Assembly: GCF_001571285.1 (NCBI RefSeq) | Contig: NZ_BCTM01000023.1 | Span: 1-64,000, forward strand | Reading direction: 5' to 3' | DNA: 64,000 nt | Source: Kluyvera cryocrescens NBRC 102467 | GTDB lineage: Bacteria > Pseudomonadota > Gammaproteobacteria > Enterobacterales > Enterobacteriaceae | In this document: positions 39,094 to 47,248 of the stretch, one piece after another | How the letters are laid out: each line of letters opens with the position of its first letter | How positions within the stretch are numbered: the stretch's first letter is position 1 | Position numbers and translations under genes: made by a program | The notes under the pieces: generated by a model | What the model saw: the letters and a program-made list of their open reading frames with translations, nothing else | Databases searched by the model: none | What the model was told of the DNA's origin: nothing

Positions 39094-40332
39094 ATGAAAA
39101 CGAATAATAAAAAAGGGCACGCTTTTCACTTTAGTGCTTTCCGCCACCTCTTTTTTGCGCGCCTGCTGACCGTACTCGGCAACGGTATTGCCCCTATCGC
39201 GCTGGCGTTTGCGGTACTGGATATCGGCGGGTCGGTGTCCGATTTGGGGATTGTCGTCGCCTCCCGCTCACTCTTCAACGTCGCCTTTTTGCTGATTGGC
39301 GGCGTATTAGCCGATCGCTACTCGCGCAGCCGCGTGCTGGTCTCCTCTTCGCTGGTTGCCGCTATCTCACAGGCTATCGTAGCGTGGTTAGTCCTTGACG
39401 GTTCCGCGACGGTCATGAGTCTGGCTCTACTGGGTACACTTAACGGTGCCGCCGCGGGTATTGCCTTACCGGCCTCCTCGGCGCTGGTGCCCCAAACGGT
39501 CCCCGCGCAGAATTTGCGTCAGGCCAATGCGCTTATCCAACTGGGCATCTATAGCGGCACGGTCATCGGCGCATCGCTTGGCGGCATCCTGATAGGCTCC
39601 GTGGGCCCCGGCTGGGGGCTGGCGATTGATGCTCTCGGCTTCGCATTCGCCGCGCCGCTGTATCTGTTCATTCGCGTGGCCGCAATCAAGTCCGGTGAAT
39701 CACAAAGCAATATCCTGTTGGATTTAAAAGAGGGCTGGAAAGAGTTCGCCAGCCGGGCGTGGGTATGGTCGATTGTCGTCCAGTTCACCATTATCAATGC
39801 GGCATTCAGCGGTATTGTGATGGTATTAGGACCGGTGATTGCCGACGCTTCTTTTGGCCGCGCCAACTGGGGGATGATTATTGCCGCACAAAGCGTTGGC
39901 CTGATTGTCGGATCGTTCCTCGCCCTGCGCTGGCGCCCCCGTCGCGATCTGTTTATCGGCGCCATGCTGGTTGCACTGTGCGCCGTTCCCATCTTCCTGC
40001 TGAGCCAGCCGGCTTCAGCGCCGTGGCTGGTTGCCGCCTTTTTCACGGCGGGTGTCGCCTTTGGTCTTTTTGGTGTCTCCTGGGCTCACTCCCTGCAAAC
40101 GCATATTCCGCCAGAGAAACTGGCCCGCGTGTATGCCTATGATGCGGTGGGCTCGTTTGTGGCGATCCCTTTTGGCGAACTGGTTGCCGGACCGCTGGCC
40201 GCGCGTTTTGGCACCAGCGACGTGCTGCTGGTTGCCGCGTTGGCGGTCGTTGTCGCCACCGCTGGCGTGGGTCTGGTTCCCGCGATCAGACGGCTTGATA
40301 ACGCCGCGCGGAGTAAACCGCACGCCGTGTAA
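39094..40332 (+). CDS. MFS exporter (MFS_3/EntS-like)
   Basis: This 412-aa protein is a 12-helix major facilitator of the MFS_3 type, which includes the enterobactin exporter EntS and macrolide efflux proteins. It opens with FRHLFFARLLTVLGNGIAPIALAFAV, and the loop 2-3 motif is GGVLADRYSRSRVLV. The second half carries a similar loop. It stands alone, with a perfect palindrome 36 bp upstream that may be an operator. Export of a drug or small metabolite is likely; the substrate is unknown. Confidence 0.86.
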   Translation: MKTNNKKGHAFHFSAFRHLFFARLLTVLGNGIAPIALAFAVLDIGGSVSDLGIVVASRSLFNVAFLLIGGVLADRYSRSRVLVSSSLVAAISQAIVAWLVLDGSATVMSLALLGTLNGAAAGIALPASSALVPQTVPAQNLRQANALIQLGIYSGTVIGASLGGILIGSVGPGWGLAIDALGFAFAAPLYLFIRVAAIKSGESQSNILLDLKEGWKEFASRAWVWSIVVQFTIINAAFSGIVMVLGPVIADASFGRANWGMIIAAQSVGLIVGSFLALRWRPRRDLFIGAMLVALCAVPIFLLSQPASAPWLVAAFFTAGVAFGLFGVSWAHSLQTHIPPEKLARVYAYDAVGSFVAIPFGELVAGPLAARFGTSDVLLVAALAVVVATAGVGLVPAIRRLDNAARSKPHAV

Positions 40333-40356
40333 TCCTACGTCCGTTTATCTCCCCCA

Positions 40357-40384
40357 CTCCGGCGCCCATTCCTCGGGACCGGAG
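40357..40384. terminator. weak hairpin after the MFS exporter gene
   Basis: Six-bp arms (CTCCGG / CCGGAG) flank a 16-base loop 24 bp after the MFS stop codon. No T run follows. It is a low-confidence 3'-end structure. Confidence 0.25.
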
Positions 40385-40589
40385 CTTTAGCGCCCCGCCA
40401 AAATCGATCATGAAGATGACTCATGTTGTTATGAAATTAAGTCGCTTTCCCTCATCCGGTGGCTCTGGCATAAATTAACTCATCTTAACTTATCAGCAAC
40501 ATGAACGCTGCTAAATGGCAACCCAGAGTTTTCTGGTGAGACCAGAAACAGGCACACTCTTCATGTCAGAACTCAGGATGCCAAGAGCG

Positions 40590-41570
40590 ATGAATAAAGA
40601 ATTTACCTTTACGATTTCCAGCAGTATTTTCGACGAGAATTATAACCCTTCGGAAAATACGCGTATTACCACCAACTTCGCCAACCTGGCTCGGGGAGAA
40701 AACCGTCAGGAAAACTTACGCAATACGCTGGCGATGATTGATAACCGCTTTAATACGCTAGCGCATTGGGATAACCCGAAGAGCGATCGTTATTCCGTCG
40801 AACTTGAAATTATTTCAGTGCAGATGAATATTGATGACCAGGCTGATACCTTCCCGGCCATTGAAATTCTGAAAACCAATATTATCGATAATAAAACCCA
40901 GGAACGTTTTGACGGTATTGTGGGTAATAACTTCTCGTCTTACGTGCGGGATTATGATTTCAGCGTATTGCTGCTGGACCATAATAAGCAACAGCCACAA
41001 TTTAGCATCCCAGAAAACTTTGGTGATTTACACGGTAATATTTTCAAGCATTTCGTTAGCTCTGCGGAATACCGGAATAACTTTAACAAAGCCCCGGTTA
41101 TCTGCCTGAGCGTGTCGAATAAGAACACCTATCAGCGGACCGGCAACCAGCACCCGGTATTAGGGATTGAATACCAGCAAAATGGCACCTCTTTGACGGA
41201 AACCTATTTCGGCAAGATGGGGCTAAAAGTACGCTATTTCATGCCGCAGAATAGCGTCGCGCCGCTGGCATTCTTCTTCACCGGTGATTTGCTCAGCGAT
41301 TACACCCCCCTTGAGCTGATTGCGACCATCAGCACAATGGAGACATTCCAGAAGATTTATCGCCCTGAAATTTATAATGCTAACTCGGCCGCCGGGCTGT
41401 GTTACCAACCGAACCTGAATAACCAGGATCACTCTTTAACCAAGATTGTTTACGATCGCGAAGAGCGTAGCCAGTTAGCGATTGAGCAAGGGAAGTTCAC
41501 AGAAGAGAACTTCATCAAACCATACAAGAACATTCTTGAGCAATGGTCTGCTAACTACGCTTTTAATTAA
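40590..41570 (+). CDS. mesX: MesX, DUF1852 partner of methionine synthase MesD
   Basis: This 326-aa protein belongs to DUF1852. Members are found next to core-MetE proteins and were named MesX; with MesD and oxygen they are needed for methionine synthesis without folate or cobalamin (Price and colleagues, recalled). Recognisable blocks are FTFTISSSIFDENYNPSENTRITTNFANLARG and ENLRNTLAMIDNRFNTLAHWDNP. The start is uncertain: the ATG at 40590 (MNKEFTF) fits the family, with ATGs at 40563 and 40578 also in frame. mesD follows after 23 bp, so the pair is almost certainly co-transcribed. Confidence 0.88.
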   Translation: MNKEFTFTISSSIFDENYNPSENTRITTNFANLARGENRQENLRNTLAMIDNRFNTLAHWDNPKSDRYSVELEIISVQMNIDDQADTFPAIEILKTNIIDNKTQERFDGIVGNNFSSYVRDYDFSVLLLDHNKQQPQFSIPENFGDLHGNIFKHFVSSAEYRNNFNKAPVICLSVSNKNTYQRTGNQHPVLGIEYQQNGTSLTETYFGKMGLKVRYFMPQNSVAPLAFFFTGDLLSDYTPLELIATISTMETFQKIYRPEIYNANSAAGLCYQPNLNNQDHSLTKIVYDREERSQLAIEQGKFTEENFIKPYKNILEQWSANYAFN

Positions 41571-41593
41571 TTTGCCAGAGAAGGTCACCTATT

Positions 41594-42625
41594 ATGAAAA
41601 CATTGCTTCCGACGTCTACTGCAGGCAGCCTGCCGAAACCTTCATGGCTGGCACAGCCGGAGACGCTATGGTCCCCGTGGAAATTACAGAACGAGGAATT
41701 AATCGAAGGCAAACAGGATGCGCTGCGCCTTTCCTTGGCTGAACAGCAACTGGCCGGCATTGATATCGTCAGCGACGGGGAGCAAACCCGCCAGCACTTC
41801 GTCACTACCTTTATTGAGCACTTAAATGGCGTCGATTTTGAAAAGCGCCAGACCGTGCGTATTCGTAACCGTTACGATGCCAGCGTCCCAACGGTCGTCG
41901 GCGCCGTGGAGCGTCAAAAGCCGGTTTTTGTTGAAGACGCTAAATTCCTGCGCCAGCTCACCCAGCAGCCGATTAAGTGGGCGCTGCCGGGACCAATGAC
42001 CATGATCGACACGCTGTACGACAACCACTATAAAAGCCGCGAAAAGCTGGCCTGGGAATTTGCCAAAATCCTCAATCAGGAAGCGAAAGAGCTGGAAGCG
42101 GCAGGCGTCGATATTATCCAGTTTGATGAACCGGCCTTTAACGTCTTCTTTGATGAAGTGAATGACTGGGGCATCGCCACGTTAGAGCGTGCCATTGAAG
42201 GGCTGAAGTGTGAAACCGCAGTGCACATTTGCTACGGCTACGGTATCAAAGCCAATACCGACTGGAAAAAGACGCTGGGTTCGGAGTGGCGCCAGTACGA
42301 AGAGGCCTTCCCTAAACTGCAGCAATCGAACATCGATATCATCTCGCTGGAATGCCATAACTCTCGCGTGCCGATGGATCTGCTGGAGCTTATCCGCGGT
42401 AAAAAAGTGATGGTTGGCGCGATTGACGTTGCCAGCAACACCGTTGAAACCGCAGAGGAAGTGGCTGATACGCTGCGTAAAGCGCTGCAGTTTGTCGATG
42501 CCGATAAGCTCTATCCGTCAACCAACTGCGGCATGGCTCCGCTGGCGCGTCAGGTTGCGCGCGGCAAACTGAATGCGTTAAGCGCAGGCGCTGAGATAAT
42601 TCGCCGGGAAATTCTGGCGAAATAA
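41594..42625 (+). CDS. mesD: MesD, core-MetE folate-independent methionine synthase
   Basis: This 343-aa protein is a single-domain homologue of the C-terminal catalytic barrel of MetE, about half the length of E. coli MetE (753 aa). Zinc and homocysteine-site residues are visible: VHICYGYG (His, Cys), LECHNSR (Glu) and the C-terminal Cys in YPSTNCGMAPL, together with IQFDEPAF. It lacks the N-terminal folate-binding half, so 5-methyl-THF is not the expected methyl donor. With MesX upstream it fits the MesD family, whose donor is still unresolved to my knowledge. Confidence 0.88.
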   Translation: MKTLLPTSTAGSLPKPSWLAQPETLWSPWKLQNEELIEGKQDALRLSLAEQQLAGIDIVSDGEQTRQHFVTTFIEHLNGVDFEKRQTVRIRNRYDASVPTVVGAVERQKPVFVEDAKFLRQLTQQPIKWALPGPMTMIDTLYDNHYKSREKLAWEFAKILNQEAKELEAAGVDIIQFDEPAFNVFFDEVNDWGIATLERAIEGLKCETAVHICYGYGIKANTDWKKTLGSEWRQYEEAFPKLQQSNIDIISLECHNSRVPMDLLELIRGKKVMVGAIDVASNTVETAEEVADTLRKALQFVDADKLYPSTNCGMAPLARQVARGKLNALSAGAEIIRREILAK

Positions 42626-42662
42626 CGCCGAATCTCGGCCGGATATTCTCAGGCTCCGCTTT

Positions 42663-42697
42663 CGATCTCAGGCGATCTCGATCATCGCCTGAGATCG
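42663..42697. terminator. bidirectional terminator hairpin
   Basis: A perfect 14-bp inverted repeat (CGATCTCAGGCGAT / ATCGCCTGAGATCG) with a 7-base loop lies between the convergent mesD and the small secreted-protein gene. T runs are short on both sides. It is the strongest hairpin in this accessory zone. Confidence 0.7.
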
Positions 42698-42714
42698 GTA
42701 AACGTCGTTTTCTG

Positions 42715-43134
42715 TTAGTCGATGGTTACGCCAACCACTTTGCGGCTATCCACATCCTGGTTCAGAAAAGCATGGAATCCGGCCTTCTGCCACGTCACAC
42801 CGTCTTTACCGACTCGCGTCCATCCCTGTTGGGTCATCACTTTAATTGCTTGAGCGAGATCCTTATCGCGAACCTGCGGCAATATTTTCGCCTGCACCGC
42901 TCGTGCGGCCTCCGGGTCCGCTTTCCCGTGGCGTTGGTTCGCTTGTGGCTGTGCGGCAGCCTGATTCTGCGCTTTTGACTTATGGATATCGCAGCCATTG
43001 CCGTCAGTTAGCTGCGTACAGCCCGAACGTTCAAGCTGGGCACGATAGGCTTCGCTGATAGCGTGCGCCGGGAGTGCGGTAAACCCCGCCAACGCGGCGG
43101 CCGCAAGGATGGTCATCGCGATCGTTTTTTTCAT
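42715..43134 (-). CDS. small periplasmic protein, function unknown
   Basis: I do not recognise this 139-aa protein. It has a clear Sec signal peptide (MKKTIAMTILAAAALAG...LPAHA, cleavage after residue 25). Two cysteines, Cys39 and Cys48, are close together (SGCTQLTDGNGCDIH) and could form a disulfide. A Gln/Ala-rich linker follows, and then a compact C-terminal region (KVMTQQGWTRVGKDGVTWQ, ending KVVGVTID). It is convergent with mesD and preceded by 288 bp without a gene. A periplasmic location is well supported; the role is unknown. Confidence 0.75.
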   Translation of the reverse strand: MKKTIAMTILAAAALAGFTALPAHAISEAYRAQLERSGCTQLTDGNGCDIHKSKAQNQAAAQPQANQRHGKADPEAARAVQAKILPQVRDKDLAQAIKVMTQQGWTRVGKDGVTWQKAGFHAFLNQDVDSRKVVGVTID

Positions 43135-43422
43135 TGTGGAACCCTGTCTTCATCTCGTTTGACGTGGGGAGAAGCATCAAGCATAACTCCCCCACGTAGC
43201 GTTTATTGCCACCGCATTATCCCTGACGGTTGACCTTGCCTGAACTGAGCGTCATTTCAGGCCCTGTAATATGGAGGATGCGGCATCGTTGATACGTTGA
43301 CGTCTATCAAGAATAGATGACACATTCCGCACGATTCAAATGAGGCAACGCTAAATCTGGTTATTCCTGCCTGGCAGAAATTGCGGTAACGTAGCTCACC
43401 GCTTTCATTTTGGCTCACCCGT

Positions 43423-44073
43423 ATGCCCACGACTGAAACATTCCTGACCTTCCTCGTCGCCTTAGCCCTGCTGGAAATCTCGCCAGGCCCCGACATGATG
43501 CTCACCATCGCGCGTGGCATTGGTCAGGGGCGACGGATCGCACTGCTGACCGTGCTAGGCAACGTCTTTATTGCAGGCACGATTCAGGTTTCGTTTCTGG
43601 TCTTCGGCCTGGTGGCCGCCGTCCATGCTTGGCCGCTGGCGCTGGATGTCCTCCGCTGGGTGGGTGCCGCCTACCTGATATGGCTCGGCATCAAAATGCT
43701 CGCGACCTCAGGGGTCAACACCCGGATCGGCAAAACCGTCAAAATATCAGGCCGAAGAGCGGTTAAGGAAGGGGCGATTAACAGCCTGACTAACCCCAAG
43801 TCACTGCTGTTCATGTTCGCCTTTCTCCCACAGTTTGTAGACCCGGCCGCCGGCCCTATCTGGCTACAGCTGCTTATTCTTGGCAGCATTCAAAAACTGG
43901 CCGGCATCCTTTCACTAGGATCAGTCGCCCTCGCCTCAGGCACCTTCGGCAACTGGCTTAGTCAGCATCCGGGCTTTTTAAAATGGCAGGAGCGATTCAC
44001 CGGCGTGGTGATGATTGGGCTGGGCATTCGCATGCTGTTTAGCGGCGGTATGCCGCAAAACTCAGTGAAGTAA
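43423..44073 (+). CDS. LysE/RhtB family amino-acid exporter
   Basis: This 216-aa protein is an amino-acid exporter of the LysE/RhtB family, which acts as inner-membrane efflux for excess amino acids. The N-terminal signature LEISPGPDMMLTIARGIGQGRR is clear, and five or six hydrophobic segments follow, including RWVGAAYLIWLGIKML and TNPKSLLFMFAFLPQFVDP. It converges with a LysR gene, and another family member lies 1 kb further on. Confidence 0.88.
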   Translation: MPTTETFLTFLVALALLEISPGPDMMLTIARGIGQGRRIALLTVLGNVFIAGTIQVSFLVFGLVAAVHAWPLALDVLRWVGAAYLIWLGIKMLATSGVNTRIGKTVKISGRRAVKEGAINSLTNPKSLLFMFAFLPQFVDPAAGPIWLQLLILGSIQKLAGILSLGSVALASGTFGNWLSQHPGFLKWQERFTGVVMIGLGIRMLFSGGMPQNSVK

Positions 44074-44076
44074 AGG

Positions 44077-44092
44077 CCTGGCTGCGGCCAGG
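44077..44092. terminator. short hairpin between convergent LysE and LysR genes
   Basis: CCTGGC / GCCAGG with a 4-base loop in the 22-bp gap between convergent stop codons. There is no T run, so it may act as a bidirectional 3'-end structure. Confidence 0.35.
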
Positions 44093-44095
44093 TAT

Positions 44096-44983
44096 TCAGG
44101 TTGCGCTTTCTCCCAAACATTCACGCATACAGTCGATAAAGATTTTCATCGCCGGGCTGACGGTTCTGTCGGCATGGTAGGCGCAAAGCGCGGTAATGGT
44201 CGGCGGATTGGAAGAAAAAGGCAGCGCGTTAAGTTCACCGGATTCAAGTTCCCGCATTACGCTGAAATAAGGCAGGAATGAAACCCCGAGATTACTGGCC
44301 ACGCATCGCTTAATGCTCTCAATGCTCCAAAGCTCAATGGTGTTCTCTAAGGTTATTTTTCGCTCACGCAGCGAGGATTCGAATATTTGCCGGAAGATGC
44401 ACTGTGGCTCATTGATAATAAAGCTGACCGGAATATGCTGCTCTGCCCTGGTAAAATCAACATCTTCGAGCTGCGGAGAGGCAACCAGCACTAACTCCTG
44501 CTGGCCAAAATATTCCATGTGAAGCGCATCGTCATGCCCTACCCGATAAAAAACGCCCAAATCAGTGTTATCGGCAAGCAGGGAATCCCGGATGGAATAA
44601 CAGTTTACTGACTGCAGAGACAACCGAACTTTTGGCGCTTTAATACGAAACAATCTCAGTACTTCCGGCATTTTATAAGCCAGTAGCGTCTCCCCGACCA
44701 TTATCCGTAAGTCTCCCGCGATCTCTTCCTCACTGGCAGAGATCTCACGGATCCCTTCCAGCACGCGCGTTAACTCCCTCACTTTTGGCAGCAGCAGTTT
44801 TCCCGCCGGCGTCAGCACCATACGACGGCCGACTTTTTCGAATACCGGGTATGAGAGTTCTTGTTCCAGCTGTTGGATCTGGAAGGTGACGGTGGATTGC
44901 GTGCAGCACAGCTTGCGGGCAGCCTGCGCAAAAGACCCCTCTTCCACAATCGTTTTAAAGGTGATGAAACGCCGCAAATCCAT
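44096..44983 (-). CDS. LysR family regulator
   Basis: This 295-aa LysR protein has an N-terminal helix-turn-helix (about 1-60: MDLRRFITFKTIVEEGSFAQAARKLCCTQSTVTFQIQQLE) and an effector-binding domain. The ATG at 44983 aligns with the family and has GGAG 7 bases upstream; an earlier in-frame ATG adds eight non-conserved residues. It is divergent from the LysE/RhtB gene at 45096 (112 bp apart), which is its probable target. Effector unknown. Confidence 0.9.
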   Translation of the reverse strand: MDLRRFITFKTIVEEGSFAQAARKLCCTQSTVTFQIQQLEQELSYPVFEKVGRRMVLTPAGKLLLPKVRELTRVLEGIREISASEEEIAGDLRIMVGETLLAYKMPEVLRLFRIKAPKVRLSLQSVNCYSIRDSLLADNTDLGVFYRVGHDDALHMEYFGQQELVLVASPQLEDVDFTRAEQHIPVSFIINEPQCIFRQIFESSLRERKITLENTIELWSIESIKRCVASNLGVSFLPYFSVMRELESGELNALPFSSNPPTITALCAYHADRTVSPAMKIFIDCMRECLGESAT

Positions 44984-45095
44984 AAAGCCACTCCGCATCA
45001 AACACATCGAAAAATTGAAAGTCAGATATCAAAAACATTCGCTTTTTTGAATATATATCGCTGGCTAATATGCGCTGACAACAAGGAGAATACAA

Positions 45096-45683
45096 GTGAC
45101 ACCAACAATAATCAGTGGCTTTCTCACCTATACATTAATCACTGCGCTGACCCCTGGCCCTAACAATATTCTGGCGCTAAGTTCAGTGAACCAACATGGT
45201 TTTCGCCGCAGTTTGCGCGTGCTGGCAGGAATGAGCGCTGGCTTTTTGGTGCTCATGCTCGTCTGTGGCATTTTCACCTATACGCTTATCAGCGTACTTC
45301 CGTCACTCACCAACTGGCTAGTATGGATTGGCGCGGCCTATATTTTGTGGCTAGCGTGGAAGATAGCCAATAGCTCACCGGCCGCTGATGACAGCAGTGA
45401 AAGGCCTCTGAGTTTTTGGTTGAGCTTCTGGCTTCAATTTGCCAACGTGAAAATTATTCTGTACGGCATTACGGCGCTCTCCGCCTTCGTGCTGCCGTAT
45501 ACGCAGAATATTCTCTCCGTGACCGCAGTCAGTGTTCTGCTCGCCGTTATTGGCTGTCTGGGAAATCTGGTGTGGGCATTAGCCGGCCATCTGTTCCAGT
45601 CGATTTTTCGCCAATATGGTCGGCTGGTTAATCGGGTGCTGGCCCTGTTACTGATTTACTGTGCCGTCAGGATGTTTTTCTAA
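45096..45683 (+). CDS. LysE/RhtB family exporter
   Basis: This 195-aa LysE/RhtB family member is probably an amino-acid exporter. The signature LTPGPNNILALSSVNQHGFRR is at residues 17-37, with hydrophobic segments throughout. It starts at a GTG with AAGGAG 7 bases upstream. The divergent LysR at 44983 is the likely regulator. It converges on nuoN and shares a bidirectional terminator with that operon. Confidence 0.88.
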   Translation: MTPTIISGFLTYTLITALTPGPNNILALSSVNQHGFRRSLRVLAGMSAGFLVLMLVCGIFTYTLISVLPSLTNWLVWIGAAYILWLAWKIANSSPAADDSSERPLSFWLSFWLQFANVKIILYGITALSAFVLPYTQNILSVTAVSVLLAVIGCLGNLVWALAGHLFQSIFRQYGRLVNRVLALLLIYCAVRMFF

Positions 45684-45738
45684 TGACTGATTCATAATAT
45701 TAACCCGCCTATTCTCGTCAACCGACCCTTCGCCCATA

Positions 45739-45768
45739 AAAAAACCGCCGAACAATCGGCGGTTTTTT
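45739..45768. terminator. bidirectional terminator between LysE gene and nuoN
   Basis: An 11-bp perfect stem (AAAACCGCCGA / TCGGCGGTTTT) with a 4-base loop has A runs on the left and T runs on the right, so it ends transcripts from both sides: the LysE gene on the plus strand and the nuo operon on the minus strand. Confidence 0.92.
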
Positions 45769-45784
45769 CTTAGAGCCACATCGC

Positions 45785-47242
45785 TTACATCAGCGGCATC
45801 GCTTTTTGCACAATGCTAATCAGCGGCTGCGGATAGATACCCAGAACCAGCACCAGCAGCGCGGAAATCAGCACAACAATACCACCGGCGCTGTACTGCC
45901 AGTTGGTTGGGGCATCGCGGTTAGGTTTATCCGGAGCAGACAGGTACAGGCTCACGGCCACGCGCAGGTAGTAGTACAAACCAATCGCGGAGCCCACAAC
46001 CACGGCACCGACCAGCCACCACAGATGCGCCTGAACACCGACTGCCAGCACGTAGAATTTACCGATAAAGCCCAGCGTCATCGGGATACCGGCCAGAGAC
46101 AGCATCATCACGGTCATCACCGCGGCCAGAATCGGACGGTGCCAGAACAGGCCACGGTAAGCAAACAGCGATTCGGCATCCGGGCCACGGTATGGACTGG
46201 ACATCAGGCTCACCACGCCAAAGGCGCCGAGGCTGCTGAACAGATAACCGGCCAGGTAAACACCGACGGTTTCCATCGACATCTCACCGCTTTGCAGCGC
46301 AATCATCGCCACCAGCAGGTAGCCGAGGTGGGAGATAGACGAGTAGCCGAGCAGACGTTTGATATTCGTCTGGCTAAGCGCCATCAGGTTACCGAAGATG
46401 ATTGAGGCGAAGGCAATAATACCCAGCACCACGCGCACCGCTTCGCTGTCGCCCACTGGAGCGTAGAGGAACAAACGCATCACCACGGCGAAAATCGCAA
46501 TCTTGCTGGCGGTGGCCAGGAAGGTTGAAACCGGCGCAGGCGCCCCCTGGTAAACATCCGGCGTCCACAGGTGGAAAGGCACCAGCGAGAGCTTGAAGCC
46601 CAGACCGACAATCATCATGCCGAGACCTGCCAGCAGCAGCGGTTCGTGCAGCATGTTGTCGCCAAGGCTCTTACCGAGCGCGACGAAAGACAGGTTGCCG
46701 GACTGCGCATACAGCAGCGCCATACCAAACAGCAGGAAGGACGAAGCGGCGGCGGACAAAATGGTGTACTTGATGCTCGCTTCCAGTGAACGTTTCTGGC
46801 GGAAGGCATAGCCCACAAGTCCAAACAGCGGCAGAGAAATCAGTTCAATACCGAGGAACAGCGCCGCCAGATGGTTGGCGTTAGCCAGCAGAATACCGCC
46901 GAGCGCAGCAATCAGCACCAGCAGGTAGAACTCTTCCCGGTTATCGGTATAACCCTCAAGCCACGGGTAAGCAAAGGTACAGGTAGCGAGACTCGCCAGC
47001 AGTACCAGCCCGGTGTAGAACATGGCATAAGCGTCAACGCGCATCAGCGGCGTGACATCCATTGCGCCCGCCTGGCCAACAAACCAGAGCGAAACCAGCG
47101 CGGCGTTAAGCCCAATGACCGACAGCGTGGCATTGAGGAAGTGATTGCGTCGCCACGCAATGGAGAGCATCACAACCACCACCGTCAAGCCGACGATCAG
47201 CAGCGGTAACAGCGCGATCAGTTGTTGTGGAGTTATTGTCAT
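45785..47242 (-). CDS. nuoN: NADH-quinone oxidoreductase subunit N
   Basis: NuoN is one of three antiporter-like proton-pumping membrane subunits of complex I. The protein is 485 aa, equal to E. coli. About 14 hydrophobic segments are present. Conserved charged helices include [19 protein letters not shown] (proton-channel Lys) and [19 protein letters not shown]. It is the last gene of the leftward operon and ends at a bidirectional terminator; nuoM lies 6 bp upstream. Confidence 0.97.
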   Translation of the reverse strand: MTITPQQLIALLPLLIVGLTVVVVMLSIAWRRNHFLNATLSVIGLNAALVSLWFVGQAGAMDVTPLMRVDAYAMFYTGLVLLASLATCTFAYPWLEGYTDNREEFYLLVLIAALGGILLANANHLAALFLGIELISLPLFGLVGYAFRQKRSLEASIKYTILSAAASSFLLFGMALLYAQSGNLSFVALGKSLGDNMLHEPLLLAGLGMMIVGLGFKLSLVPFHLWTPDVYQGAPAPVSTFLATASKIAIFAVVMRLFLYAPVGDSEAVRVVLGIIAFASIIFGNLMALSQTNIKRLLGYSSISHLGYLLVAMIALQSGEMSMETVGVYLAGYLFSSLGAFGVVSLMSSPYRGPDAESLFAYRGLFWHRPILAAVMTVMMLSLAGIPMTLGFIGKFYVLAVGVQAHLWWLVGAVVVGSAIGLYYYLRVAVSLYLSAPDKPNRDAPTNWQYSAGGIVVLISALLVLVLGIYPQPLISIVQKAMPLM

Positions 47243-47248
47243 GGCGAA

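Noticed and set aside
40411-40423. Possible MetR site (TGAAGATGACTCA) upstream of mesX
   Set aside because: One mismatch to TGAA-N5-TTCA, a motif expected by chance; not enough to claim methionine-linked control.
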